Of a stretch of 12,945 bases of DNA, positions 6,501-12,945 are shown in pieces. The notes beneath the pieces are model-generated. The model worked only from the letters and a program-made list of their open reading frames with translations, made no database searches and was not told the origin of the DNA. Within the stretch, counting starts at the first letter, position 1; every line of letters starts with the position of its first letter. This DNA is from SFWF01 sp045591645 (lineage in GTDB: Bacteria; Bacillota; Clostridia; Oscillospirales; Acutalibacteraceae), in the NCBI GenBank assembly GCA_045591645.1, contig JAZNTG010000016.1:1-12945 (forward strand), given 5' to 3'. Both the position numbers and the translations under genes were made by a program.

Positions 6501-9500
6501 CGGTATCATCAACAACTATAGTAACGGTGTAAACAGTATCGTCGTACTTAACACCTGCGGCGCTGCCCTGTGTTTCATTAACAGTAAATACATAGGTTCC
6601 TGCTTTATTGAAACGGATATTCTCAAAGGTAAAGTCGGTTGCAACGCCGTCCTTTGCGTTTTCAACATACTGTGCGTCGGGAACAACAACATCGCCGTTT
6701 CTTATAGCCAGACTTGTTGCGGCATTGGCACCGAGAACGAATTCAAACTTCTCACCCGACAGCATATCTCTGCCGTTAAGCGTTTTGCTTCCATCAATAT
6801 TGTCATAGACGGGATCGGGTGTATAGCTGTTATAGAAGGTTACTATTCGTGTACCATCGGGATAAACAGCATTTACATTCAGTGTATCACCGCTACTATC
6901 AACCGATACTGTAACGTTGATGGTGTATACGGTATCATCATAGGTCATTCCGTTGACCGAGCCCGCAAGCTCTCTCATCTGGTAGCGGAATGTAACCCAT
7001 GTCATACCTGCAGGAATATCGTTCTGAGTGAATTCTACTGCGGGGAAGGTAATGTTATGGCCTTCATTGGTGGTAGTGATCACACCGTTTACACTGCCCT
7101 GGGGCATAGGAACTTTATCTGCGGAATCGGTTATTATCGGGTCATCAGAAAAATCTGAATCATTCTGAACATCTACAATGCCCAAAGCCTTAAGCTCAAA
7201 CTCAAACATACCAGATACAAGCGGCTTCTGACCCGAATTGTCGGTATAATCCTTAAGCGCAACGGGTACGCGGGTCACAGAATCTGCATTATATCTATTG
7301 ACAAATTCTATAGCGTCCTGTCCCTCTTCTCCGCTGTTCATAACGATCTGATCGTTATCATTATAAGTGAATAAGGGGGTCGCGTCATCTGAATACAGCT
7401 TTTGTATATCAGAATTTGTTATACTTAATGTACCGTTTTTGTTATCAACAACGGTGATAACTAGGCGGTAAAGGGCTCCGGAATAGGTCATTCCGGGAAG
7501 ATATTCGTTATTTTCAGGTTCCTTTTCTACAATAGTATAGCGATATGTGCCGGGTGCAGTAAACTTAATAGAACCGAAATCGAAGGTTGCGGTATTTCCG
7601 CCCGCAACATCAGGTCCGTCCACTACAACGCCCTTAGCAGCATCATAATTCTCAGGCAGAGGAGCGTTATTGTAGGGAGTTATAAAGAATGTGAACACAT
7701 CGTCTTGGGTCCACACGTTACCGGGACGCTCAAGGCGCTTTGTTCCCTTAAGGCTATCCTGTGCGGGATAGGTTACGGGAGTAACATTATAGGTATTAGT
7801 GAAAGCTGCAACGCTTGTTTCGTTAGCGACAATAGTGCCTGTAGCGCCGCTAGATTCGACAGTAAATCCGTCCTGCGCCGTCTCGGTGACCACGTATGTA
7901 GTATCGGGAGGCAGACTGAAAATAGTAGCGGTCTGACCGTCCTTCAGGCTGATTTTTGTATTGCTTGCCGAAACAGTGCCTGTGCTGACCTGTTCTCCTG
8001 CCGCATCAGCGATCACATAGTCATATGTACCGTTATTTACGTTTTGACCGTCAAGATCAATAGTGAACTCGAAGGTCTTGTCGGGCGCAGTAAGTCCGGG
8101 GGCAGCATTTACAGTCTTGCTGATCTGAAGATTTCCGCCTGCGACCATAGAAAGCAAACCGTTGTTGCCAAGGTGTACTATGAATTTTCCGTCATAGGCG
8201 CTTGAGCTTGTGTCTGCATAATGGAACTCGGGAGCATAGAAATCTTGTGCAGTATTTGTATTATTGTAAACCTTTGTACCCTCAAACTTAAGAATTCTGT
8301 TAAGTCGGGGCGAGCCAGTAGCTCTGTAGAGATTACCGTCTCGGCCTGTTTTGATCTCAGTCGCTTTAAGCTGAGCGCCTGTACGCTCGATAGCATCGAC
8401 CTCTACAGAAGTTCCGTGATAGTATTCATCTCTGTAGTAATATACAGTATCATCGTCAAGGCCTTCCTGCTCGGTTACCTGCTCTTTAAATTCAGCGTCC
8501 TTGTAGATTGGCATATCCTCAAGGATATAATAGAAGCTGTTGCTGTGTGAAGGTTCAAACTCTACCGTTGTATCCCCTACGGTCGAGCCGTTGATAAGGT
8601 GAGGATTTGTATACTCATTGCTGTAGAAGTTGATAGTGCCGTCATCATTAGTATTGGCATTAAGATATTCCGCCGAAAGCTTAGTTCTGTCGACGTAAAC
8701 AACACCGTTGTCAGCTTCCTTAAGTATCTCGGACTGCAAGCCTACAGAATATATAACTCTTGCAGGAAGAGCGCCGTTGTTAGTGTGAGTCTTTACCGAG
8801 CCGTCGGCATTCAGCATTACTTCATTTACCCGAAGCGGAATAACCGAAGCGGGAATCTTGACAACAAGAGTTTGCTTGCCGTCTGTCTCTTCAACGGTAA
8901 TAATAATATTCTTGAGCTCCTGATGTCCGTAAACGGGGCTGTCGACCATTCCGCTGAAGGTGTAGGTGGTTGTATTTCCGCTGATTGCGGTTTCCTTAGC
9001 GGTAAAGGTAGTTCCCGCGTAGATAATAGCCTTTACATCCTTAACCTCCATATACTCGCCGATAGGATCTGTATAGGTGATATAGCCGTCGGTCATCGGG
9101 TCGCTACCCTTGATCTCGGTAGGAACCTGAGGAGCGGAAATAGAGATGCTGGAAACGATCTCATTAAATACATCGGTTACTGCCGAAGCATTATCCGCAT
9201 CATAATAATCGTCAACATAGTCATATCCGTCTGTGGGGTCAACATCATAGCCAGTTGTAGGATGGGTAAGTCTGTAGTAATCGTCCTCAGTGTCCCATCC
9301 GTCTGTTTTTCCGACATTGATATTCGGTGTGCCTGTATTGTTATTGGCGGTATAGCTCGCCCAATATCCCTTGATAGCGGTCTTCATACTGTTAGTCACA
9401 TTGGTGTCGTTCCAATATGTACCCGGATCAAGGGTCATATAAGCGAGATTCTTTTCGCTGTTGCCTAGACCTGTAATACCCATACCGACAGTGTATACGG

Positions 9501-10581
9501 TCGTAGCAAAGGCGGTGCCTGCTACCTTGTAGTTGCGGTCAATGGCATCCTTCATATAGGATCCGACCATAATTGCCTTCATACCGTTTCCTGCATAAGG
9601 ATCACTGCCCGGACCGTCGTTGTTGTTATCATTGGGAGCCCACCAGCTTGTAGAGCTGGAGGAGTATGTAGGTGAACCGTCAGACAGAAGGATAACAGAA
9701 GGCACTCTCTGAACCGTTGCGCCCTCGATATTTACAGTAGTATTGTCCTCCTCTGCCAACACCTGCATACCTTCGTAAAGACCCACCTGTATGTTAGTAC
9801 CGCCTTCGACAGAGGTAGTCTTTTCAACTGTTGTGCCTGTTGAATTGACCGCATTTGTGTAAAGGGTAGCATAATTATTCGAGCCTGTTTGTCTGCTTAA
9901 AGAAAAATACGGAACCTCAACCTCGGTCTCTTCATAATATCCGTCGAAAGGACGTGGGCCTGTCGATACCCATTTGCGCTCGGTTTCAGTTTCTTTTGTA
10001 TATCTGTCAAGCGGCAGCAATACCTGCGCGTTACTACTGAAAGCTACTACCGAAACTCTGGTATAAGGATTCAGAGCCATAAGCTTATCGATAGCGGCGT
10101 TGGTAGCCTGAACCGTATTGTAAATACGGCTGAGGCCGTTATCCATATTACTGCTGGAGTTACTCATTGAGCCTGAAATATCAATAATCAGAACTACATC
10201 CACGGGAGCCTGTGTCTGACCCGATACAGACTGCGCGGTTGCAAGCGCAGAGTACGCGATAAGGAAATCCTCACCGAGATTGCCGCCGTTATTCAGCTTG
10301 ATCGTAGAGGTTCCGCCGCCGAAGGTATTGAAGGTGACATCATCGGTGTAAACCGATTTATCCGTCCATATTCTTCCCGCATATTCGGTGGATGCATTGT
10401 CACCCAAGGATTCGGAATATTTTGTGGAGGTATCAAGATCGGAAACCTTAGTCCCTGCACCGCCCTTATACCAGTAGCTTTGGTCAGCAAAAGCCGTAAA
10501 GCACGGTAAGAGCATTTGCAACACCATTATAATCGTTAGCATAATGGTGAGTATTGATTTTCCTATTCTTGTTTTTCGCAT
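3583..10581 (-). CDS. Giant cell-wall-anchored adhesin: VWA domain plus ten tandem pilin isopeptide-linkage domains
   Basis: A 2332-residue surface protein. The ATG is preceded by GAAAGGTG (10589-10596) at 7 bp. Residues 1-32 are a signal peptide (basic MRKTR, hydrophobic core, AFA before D33). A VWA domain starts near 127; its MIDAS is complete: D134, S136, S138, T262 and D301. A Tyr/Asp-rich stretch (about 428-463) and a less recognisable adhesin region reach about 815. Then come a Cna-B-like domain (about 815-933) and ten Spy0128/FctA-like domains ending near 1097, 1253, 1385, 1523, 1653, 1791, 1919, 2041, 2162 and 2285. The C-terminus has VPETG (2293-2297), a hydrophobic helix (2302-2323) and a KKRK tail: a sortase anchoring signal. 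Known for such parts: VWA domains bind host ligands or glycoproteins, and isopeptide-linked repeats form rigid stalks. Inferred role: a long stalk presenting the VWA head outside the cell wall. No sortase or partner pilin gene is visible. TetR lies 66 bp upstream in the same direction. Confidence 0.92.
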   Translation of the reverse strand: MRKTRIGKSILTIMLTIIMVLQMLLPCFTAFADQSYWYKGGAGTKVSDLDTSTKYSESLGDNASTEYAGRIWTDKSVYTDDVTFNTFGGGTSTIKLNNGGNLGEDFLIAYSALATAQSVSGQTQAPVDVVLIIDISGSMSNSSSNMDNGLSRIYNTVQATNAAIDKLMALNPYTRVSVVAFSSNAQVLLPLDRYTKETETERKWVSTGPRPFDGYYEETEVEVPYFSLSRQTGSNNYATLYTNAVNSTGTTVEKTTSVEGGTNIQVGLYEGMQVLAEEDNTTVNIEGATVQRVPSVILLSDGSPTYSSSSTSWWAPNDNNNDGPGSDPYAGNGMKAIMVGSYMKDAIDRNYKVAGTAFATTVYTVGMGITGLGNSEKNLAYMTLDPGTYWNDTNVTNSMKTAIKGYWASYTANNNTGTPNINVGKTDGWDTEDDYYRLTHPTTGYDVDPTDGYDYVDDYYDADNASAVTDVFNEIVSSISISAPQVPTEIKGSDPMTDGYITYTDPIGEYMEVKDVKAIIYAGTTFTAKETAISGNTTTYTFSGMVDSPVYGHQELKNIIITVEETDGKQTLVVKIPASVIPLRVNEVMLNADGSVKTHTNNGALPARVIYSVGLQSEILKEADNGVVYVDRTKLSAEYLNANTNDDGTINFYSNEYTNPHLINGSTVGDTTVEFEPSHSNSFYYILEDMPIYKDAEFKEQVTEQEGLDDDTVYYYRDEYYHGTSVEVDAIERTGAQLKATEIKTGRDGNLYRATGSPRLNRILKFEGTKVYNNTNTAQDFYAPEFHYADTSSSAYDGKFIVHLGNNGLLSMVAGGNLQISKTVNAAPGLTAPDKTFEFTIDLDGQNVNNGTYDYVIADAAGEQVSTGTVSASNTKISLKDGQTATIFSLPPDTTYVVTETAQDGFTVESSGATGTIVANETSVAAFTNTYNVTPVTYPAQDSLKGTKRLERPGNVWTQDDVFTFFITPYNNAPLPENYDAAKGVVVDGPDVAGGNTATFDFGSIKFTAPGTYRYTIVEKEPENNEYLPGMTYSGALYRLVITVVDNKNGTLSITNSDIQKLYSDDATPLFTYNDNDQIVMNSGEEGQDAIEFVNRYNADSVTRVPVALKDYTDNSGQKPLVSGMFEFELKALGIVDVQNDSDFSDDPIITDSADKVPMPQGSVNGVITTTNEGHNITFPAVEFTQNDIPAGMTWVTFRYQMRELAGSVNGMTYDDTVYTINVTVSVDSSGDTLNVNAVYPDGTRIVTFYNSYTPDPVYDNIDGSKTLNGRDMLSGEKFEFVLGANAATSLAIRNGDVVVPDAQYVENAKDGVATDFTFENIRFNKAGTYVFTVNETQGSAAGVKYDDTVYTVTIVVDDTDNDGKLEIVSNTNDNDPADFVNTYTSEFNGTPVSLSGTKNLTGKTLLAGEFYFDVVEYLNGQKISENYVTHAADTEADTDGVYSGSITFLEDVTYTKAGRYEYIITEQIPDNKVGGTTYDEGKYRYTVTVEDDNAGNLKITSESLEKADGSAWVDAEAIVFNNTYVPDDTTAHLPLIKKVISGDRTEPLKAGEFEFELKQVSAAPEGGMTLPSKTVVANAANGDVVFGNITFSKPGTYVVSVNEIIPDDADKVAGITYSTQTITATYRVTDDRNGTLTAVLVQYVGGEIIVNQYTAKPATAKVEIDKSFTGRNNDEWLSTDKFEFEIKLDSYTAEAVKNGDIELVLDSGSEDTATKVIDEKGEKAAVDIKINKIGTYRFTVTEKDNGIAGVIYDTQPREVVIVAEDDSANAQITVKINGQSVSSSTLTFTNEYNAQASEPIAITAKKKVSPSDGNAYTLKAGDFSFTIEGSQNAPMPAVTTISNDDSGVVDFGTLSFTEAGTYVYKIREVQGNRTGFGYDDEVFTVTVEVTDDTVAGKLKAVAKITDSSNNEAEAIFDNAYTPKQVTATIFGSKTLDSEHKDLEANEFEFVIESITQNAPMPSENTVKNAADGTFSFGDITFTKVGKYEYRVTEKDLGKRGYTYDDKSYTVTVTVTDNSGVLEAAVDGVGTVAEPVIRFTNEYEPDSVIVVLGADGELLKSLDGRDINTEEFIFAVIDSEKNEIATAKNDKDGKFRFTLSFTKADTYKYTIIEKNNELGGVTYDTQAYGVEIVIADKGGYLEVESVTYSSEDEEVTQVVFNNSYKAADTSVIISAVKELSGRELKDGEFKFVLKNEKGEVIAIKSNTKDGKIVFDKIDFTAAGIYKFTLTEEVGTLDNVTYDKSEYVIEIEVIDNGEGKLEASAPVITKTGSSDKITEIVFENTYTVPTLPAVPETGDNTNLDLWIALLFVSSGGLLGTAIYGKKRKETEEN
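3727..7782 (-). repeat. Array of ten ~120-165-residue pilin isopeptide (Spy0128/FctA-like) domains in the adhesin
   Basis: Each unit starts with a strand carrying a Lys (for example GSKTL, GTKNL, IDKSF, AVKEL), has a middle block such as GTYRYTIVEK or GKYEYRVTEK with a conserved Glu, then a TYDD/YTVTV-like strand, and ends with an Asn-containing motif (FVNRY, FYNSY, FVNTY, FNNTY, IVNQY, FTNEY, FDNAY, FTNEY, FNNSY, FENTY). Lys, Glu and Asn are the triad that forms the intramolecular Lys-Asn bond in Spy0128. Units have diverged in DNA: I saw only short shared stretches such as GGGCATAGGAGCATTCTG at 4696 and 5071, so the array is old rather than a recent amplification. Confidence 0.85.
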
Positions 10582-10604
10582 AACGCATCACCTTTCTCTA
10601 AGTT

Positions 10605-10614
10605 GGCTATAGCC
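10605..10614. promoter_or_regulatory. 10-bp palindrome in the tetR-adhesin intergenic gap
   Basis: GGCTATAGCC is perfectly self-complementary. It lies between the tetR stop and the adhesin ribosome site, just downstream (minus strand) of a TATAAA that could act as a -10 box, but no good -35 box is seen. It may be a regulator site or chance. It differs from the palindrome at the tetR promoter. Confidence 0.3.
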
Positions 10615-10647
10615 GTTTTATACCTTTTATTTTCTTTGTTCCTCAGT

Positions 10648-11343
10648 TCAGCCGTACAGCACATCCTCAAAGGCTTGCTCACTGACCTCAGCAACATATT
10701 TTTTAAATTCCTTTAGGATACGCTTACTGATATTACGGTAGTCCAGTGCAAGCACCTTATCTATCTTCATCCCGCGTATTTCTTCCGGAACGTTGTAGGT
10801 GGTTAAAATATTTTTGATTGCACCTGCGACCCTCGTATCCAACGGAATACTGTCATTGGTCGTCATCAAAGTTGCATATTCAATGCCCGAAACAAGTATC
10901 TCAGCTTCGGCAAAATGCCACTCTTCCCAATCGGTACAGTATTCGGAGAATACTATCCTTGCCCGCTCGGCATCGTTTTTACGTATTATTTCAAGCGTCA
11001 GCGGATTGGAGTATGCTGAAAGGTAGACATCCTTTGCGATCTCGTCCTCCTCGCACATCGCCGCCATTGTTGCCATTTCAAGACACACCGCCATCAGGGA
11101 TGTGTTCCCTTCCTCGACCACGCTCTGCATCATCTTCCACTGGAAGTCACAGAGCATTTCAACAAGCTGGGCTAACAGGTGTTCCTTGGTCGGAAAATAG
11201 AACATCAGGTGACCGCTGCTTATATCCAATTGGTCCGCGATCGCCTTTACTGTCGTCTTAGAATATCCTCGTTCCAAAAACATTCTTGTTGCAACCTGAA
11301 TGATCTCAAGCCTTGTAGTGTTGCTCTTTCTTTTATGAGCCAT
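10648..11343 (-). CDS. TetR/AcrR-family transcriptional regulator
   Basis: A 231-residue protein beginning at the ATG ending at 11343, preceded on its strand by AAAGGAG with eight bases of spacing. The N-terminal DNA-binding domain covers about residues 10-57: MFLERGYSKTTVKAIADQLD, then ISSGHLMFYFPTKEHLL, the classic TetR recognition helix followed by the F-x-K-E-L-like junction. The C-terminal helices (about 60-231) are unlike any subfamily I can name, so the ligand is unknown. The length is slightly above the usual ~200 residues. Its promoter at 11417-11445 is overlapped by a perfect 18-bp palindrome, so negative autoregulation is likely. The adhesin gene starts 66 bp after the stop in the same direction with no terminator seen between, so the two are probably co-transcribed and TetR may control surface display. 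Confidence 0.9.
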   Translation of the reverse strand: MAHKRKSNTTRLEIIQVATRMFLERGYSKTTVKAIADQLDISSGHLMFYFPTKEHLLAQLVEMLCDFQWKMMQSVVEEGNTSLMAVCLEMATMAAMCEEDEIAKDVYLSAYSNPLTLEIIRKNDAERARIVFSEYCTDWEEWHFAEAEILVSGIEYATLMTTNDSIPLDTRVAGAIKNILTTYNVPEEIRGMKIDKVLALDYRNISKRILKEFKKYVAEVSEQAFEDVLYG

Positions 11344-11401
11344 ACCGCAATCTCCTTTTGCAGAGTTTTTTCGCTTTTAAATAAGGCGCAACAGGCCTAC
11401 T

Positions 11402-11419
11402 AATAGAGTATACTCTATT
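11402..11419. promoter_or_regulatory. Perfect 18-bp palindromic operator, probably for TetR
   Basis: AATAGAGTATACTCTATT is a perfect inverted repeat without spacer. It overlaps the downstream half of the tetR -10 box and the expected transcription start, where a bound repressor would block RNA polymerase. TetR-family dimers bind palindromes of this size. Binding by this particular TetR is inferred from position. Confidence 0.75.
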
Positions 11420-11445
11420 TTAGAACGTATTTCAAAAAATGTCAA
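11417..11445 (-). promoter_or_regulatory. Sigma-A promoter of tetR (and probably the adhesin)
   Basis: On the minus strand TTGACA (complement of 11440-11445) and TAAAAT (complement of 11417-11422) are separated by 17 bp, a near-consensus vegetative promoter. Its strength makes the overlapping palindrome a sensible control point. Confidence 0.85.
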
Positions 11446-11538
11446 TAGGTTTTTGAAGATTTTTCCTTATTTATGTTAAAATTTTCACACTTTCGGGGCT
11501 GAAATGTAATTAAAAAAGACGGCTGCTCTCATTTTATT

Positions 11539-11567
11539 TTGTAAAAACAGTAATTATATGCTATAAT
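11539..11567 (+). promoter_or_regulatory. Promoter of the greA-like gene with extended -10
   Basis: TATAAT (11562-11567) is preceded by TGC (11559-11561), an extended -10 element. A weak -35, TTGTAA (11539-11544), lies 17 bp upstream. Transcription would start near 11574, leaving a leader of about 14 bases that contains AGGTGAT (11575-11581) before ATG 11588. The rest of the 244-bp gap to tetR shows nothing else. Confidence 0.75.
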
Positions 11568-11587
11568 ACTGTTCAGGTGATATATAT

Positions 11588-12091
11588 ATGTATGATGAGC
11601 TTACTAAAGTAGATATAGACAAGATGAAAGAAGAGCTTGAGTGGCGCATAACAAAGGTCAGACCTGAGATCCTCGAAGAGGTAAAGCTGACCAGAAGCTA
11701 CGGCGATCTTTCGGAAAACGCAGAATACCACGCCGCGAAAAGAGAGCGCGGACGCAACGAGAGTCGCATCCGCTACCTTCGCAATATGATAAAGACTGCA
11801 AAAATAATCGATGCTAAAAGTGCCGATGATACGGTGGGACTTTTTGATACCGTCACCTTTTATATTGAAGAAGATGATTGTGAGGAGCAGGTGCGGATAG
11901 TGACCACCCTGCGCCGCGATCCTTTTCAGAATATAATCAGCAAGGAGTCCCCCTTAGGCCGCGCGCTTATGGGTAAAAAGGTAGGCGAGAGGACTCTAGT
12001 ACAGACCGACAGCGGCTACAGCTACTATATAGTAATAAGAAGGCTTGAAAAAGGTCAGGATGATACCTCGCTTGAAATAAGGAAATTTTAA
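11588..12091 (+). CDS. greA: GreA/GreB-family transcription elongation factor
   Basis: A 167-residue protein, close to the 155-160 usual for GreA. The N-terminal coiled coil (about 5-75) carries the family tip motif GDLSENAEYHAAKR, with D40 and E43 as the acidic residues that reach into the RNA polymerase secondary channel and stimulate transcript cleavage in backtracked complexes. The C-terminal FKBP-like domain (about 83-155) has the conserved SPLGRALMGKKVGE segment (121-134) and ends with the YYIVIRRL strand. The segment between (QVRIVTTLRRDPFQNIISKE) diverges from typical GreA, and the usual Pro before the final Gly turn is absent (TDSGYSYY), so this may be a second, specialised copy rather than the housekeeping gene. 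It is divergent from tetR and followed by a hairpin and then an ABC transporter gene. Family call is firm; the paralogue idea is inference. Confidence 0.88.
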   Translation: MYDELTKVDIDKMKEELEWRITKVRPEILEEVKLTRSYGDLSENAEYHAAKRERGRNESRIRYLRNMIKTAKIIDAKSADDTVGLFDTVTFYIEEDDCEEQVRIVTTLRRDPFQNIISKESPLGRALMGKKVGERTLVQTDSGYSYYIVIRRLEKGQDDTSLEIRKF

Positions 12092-12112
12092 AGGGCTACA
12101 CAGTCTGGATAC

Positions 12113-12145
12113 ACTAAATAGGACAGCGTGTCCATTTGGTTTTAT
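12113..12145 (+). terminator. Terminator or attenuator hairpin between greA-like gene and ABC transporter
   Basis: ACTAAATAGGACA (12113-12125) pairs with TGTCCATTTGGT (12129-12140) around a GCG loop, with one bulged A and one G-U pair, and is followed by TTTTATTAAA. It fits an intrinsic terminator for the greA-like gene. Only 22 bp separate it from the ABC start codon and no promoter fits in that space, so read-through or attenuation may supply the ABC gene. Confidence 0.65.
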
Positions 12146-12167
12146 TAAATATTTAATGAGGTGAAGT

Positions 12168-12945
12168 ATGTTACAGGTAAAGAATTTAACCAAAATTTAT
12201 AAGCAAAAAAATGGGGCCGACACCCACGCGCTTGACGGAGTAACATTGCAGTTCCCCGAAAAGGGTATGGTATTTCTGCTTGGTAAATCAGGCAGCGGTA
12301 AATCTACCCTTCTCAATGTCTGCGGCGGACTTGACTCCCCCACAGACGGTGAGATAATCGTCAAGGGCAGAAGCAGTAAGGACTTTTCTCAGGGGGATTT
12401 CGACAGCTACCGCAACACCTTTGTAGGCTTTATTTTTCAGGAGTATAACATACTGAACGAATTCTCGGTAGAGGATAATATCGCCCTCGCTCTCGAGCTT
12501 CAGGGCAAGCCTAAGGACAGGGCGGCTATAGATGCTCTGCTTGAGGAGGTAGACCTGCAGGGCTTCGCAAAACGCAAGCCCAATACTCTCTCAGGCGGTC
12601 AGAAGCAGCGTATCGCTATCGCCCGCGCTCTTGTAAAATCACCCGAGATAATTATGGCGGACGAGCCGACAGGCGCGCTCGACTCAAATACAGGAAAGCA
12701 GGTTTTTGATACCCTCAAAAAGCTCTCTGAAAAGAAGCTCGTTATAGTCGTTTCGCACGACCGCGATTTTGCCGAGCAGTACGGCGACCGCATAATCGAG
12801 CTTAAAGACGGAAAGGTTCTCTCGGACGTTTCAAAAACACAGCTTCAGCAGCAGGCTATCTCAGAGAACGTCAGCTCGGTCGGAGATGTGCTCTGCATAA
12901 AACGCGGAAACGAGCTTTCCGACTCCGATTTTGAAAAGATAAAGA
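12168..12945 (+). CDS. ABC transporter ATP-binding protein (MacB/LolD-BceA type), 3' end outside window
   Basis: The ATG at 12168 follows GAGGTG (12158-12163). 259 residues are visible and the frame stays open to the edge. All ATPase motifs are intact: Walker A GKSGSGKST (39-47), Q-loop Q91, signature LSGGQKQR (141-148), Walker B IIMADEPTG (161-169) and H-loop H197. The sequence resembles the lipoprotein-release, antimicrobial-peptide and macrolide export class (MacB, LolD, BceA). Past residue ~220 the frame continues with a linker (NVSSVGDVLCIKRGNELSDS) rather than stopping, as in Clostridia proteins where this ATPase is fused to an FtsX-like permease; the fusion itself lies outside the window. 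Likely role: ATP-driven export or removal of peptides, antibiotics or lipids at the membrane. Substrate unknown. The codon use is GC-richer than in the left part of the window. Confidence 0.9.
   Translation, partial: MLQVKNLTKIYKQKNGADTHALDGVTLQFPEKGMVFLLGKSGSGKSTLLNVCGGLDSPTDGEIIVKGRSSKDFSQGDFDSYRNTFVGFIFQEYNILNEFSVEDNIALALELQGKPKDRAAIDALLEEVDLQGFAKRKPNTLSGGQKQRIAIARALVKSPEIIMADEPTGALDSNTGKQVFDTLKKLSEKKLVIVVSHDRDFAEQYGDRIIELKDGKVLSDVSKTQLQQQAISENVSSVGDVLCIKRGNELSDSDFEKIK

Noticed and set aside
3727..7782. CRISPR-like or recent tandem DNA repeat
   Set aside because: The repetition is at protein-domain level; DNA identity between units is limited to short stretches such as the 18-bp match at 4696 and 5071.
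8599..9468. 289-codon plus-strand open frame opposite the adhesin
   Set aside because: It is antisense to a certain gene, has no family motifs or good ribosome site, and reflects the adhesin codon bias. The same holds for the 166-codon frame at 7705-8205 and the other frames opposite the adhesin.
10818..11261. 147-codon plus-strand frame opposite tetR
   Set aside because: Shadow of a clear TetR gene; low-complexity Arg/Ser/Pro-rich translation without motif.
11996..12193. Minus-strand 65-codon frame across the greA-ABC gap
   Set aside because: It overlaps the greA 3' end, the hairpin and the ABC start, with no ribosome site or family match.

Overview
The window looks like a chromosome segment of a Gram-positive gut-type Clostridia, probably a Ruminococcus-like Oscillospiraceae. 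The basis is GAGGTG-type ribosome binding sites, sigma-A promoters, a giant multi-domain cell-wall adhesin with a C-terminal sorting signal, and a TipAS-type MerR regulator. The genus is inferred from overall style, not from a marker gene.

Left part (1-3430, plus strand, visibly AT-rich): the end of an MGT-family glycosyltransferase, a small three-helix membrane protein and a nucleotidyltransferase read as one likely operon. Next comes a MerR/TipAS regulator with its own MerR-type promoter (19-bp spacer) and a strong in-frame internal start that would yield the free drug-binding domain. Then comes a membrane-tethered XRE regulator. Two copies of a ~53-bp repeat flank the XRE gene, each directly upstream of a terminator hairpin. 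Glycosyltransferase, nucleotidyltransferase and drug-binding regulator together suggest an accessory antibiotic-response cluster, but no substrate can be read from the sequence.

Junction (3430-3580): about 150 bp of non-coding DNA between convergent terminators, with an inverted repeat whose loop resembles a tRNA T-loop. Base composition and codon use change here.

Middle (3583-11343, minus strand): a TetR regulator followed 66 bp downstream by a 2332-residue secreted, wall-anchored adhesin. The adhesin has a signal peptide, a VWA domain with a complete MIDAS, a Cna-B-like domain, ten tandem pilin isopeptide-linkage (Spy0128/FctA-like) domains and a VPETG sorting signal. All ten repeats keep a Lys/Glu/Asn set expected for self-made isopeptide bonds. 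The tetR promoter (TTGACA-17-TAAAAT) is overlapped by a perfect 18-bp palindrome, a likely autoregulatory operator, so TetR probably controls itself and perhaps the adhesin by read-through.

Right part (11539-12945, plus strand): a GreA-family elongation factor with an extended -10 promoter, a terminator/attenuator-like hairpin, and the start of an ABC ATPase of the lipoprotein-release/antimicrobial-peptide type, probably fused to an FtsX-like permease beyond the window.

No CRISPR array, rRNA, complete tRNA, transposase or integrase was found. All intergenic gaps are under 300 bp and are described in the features.
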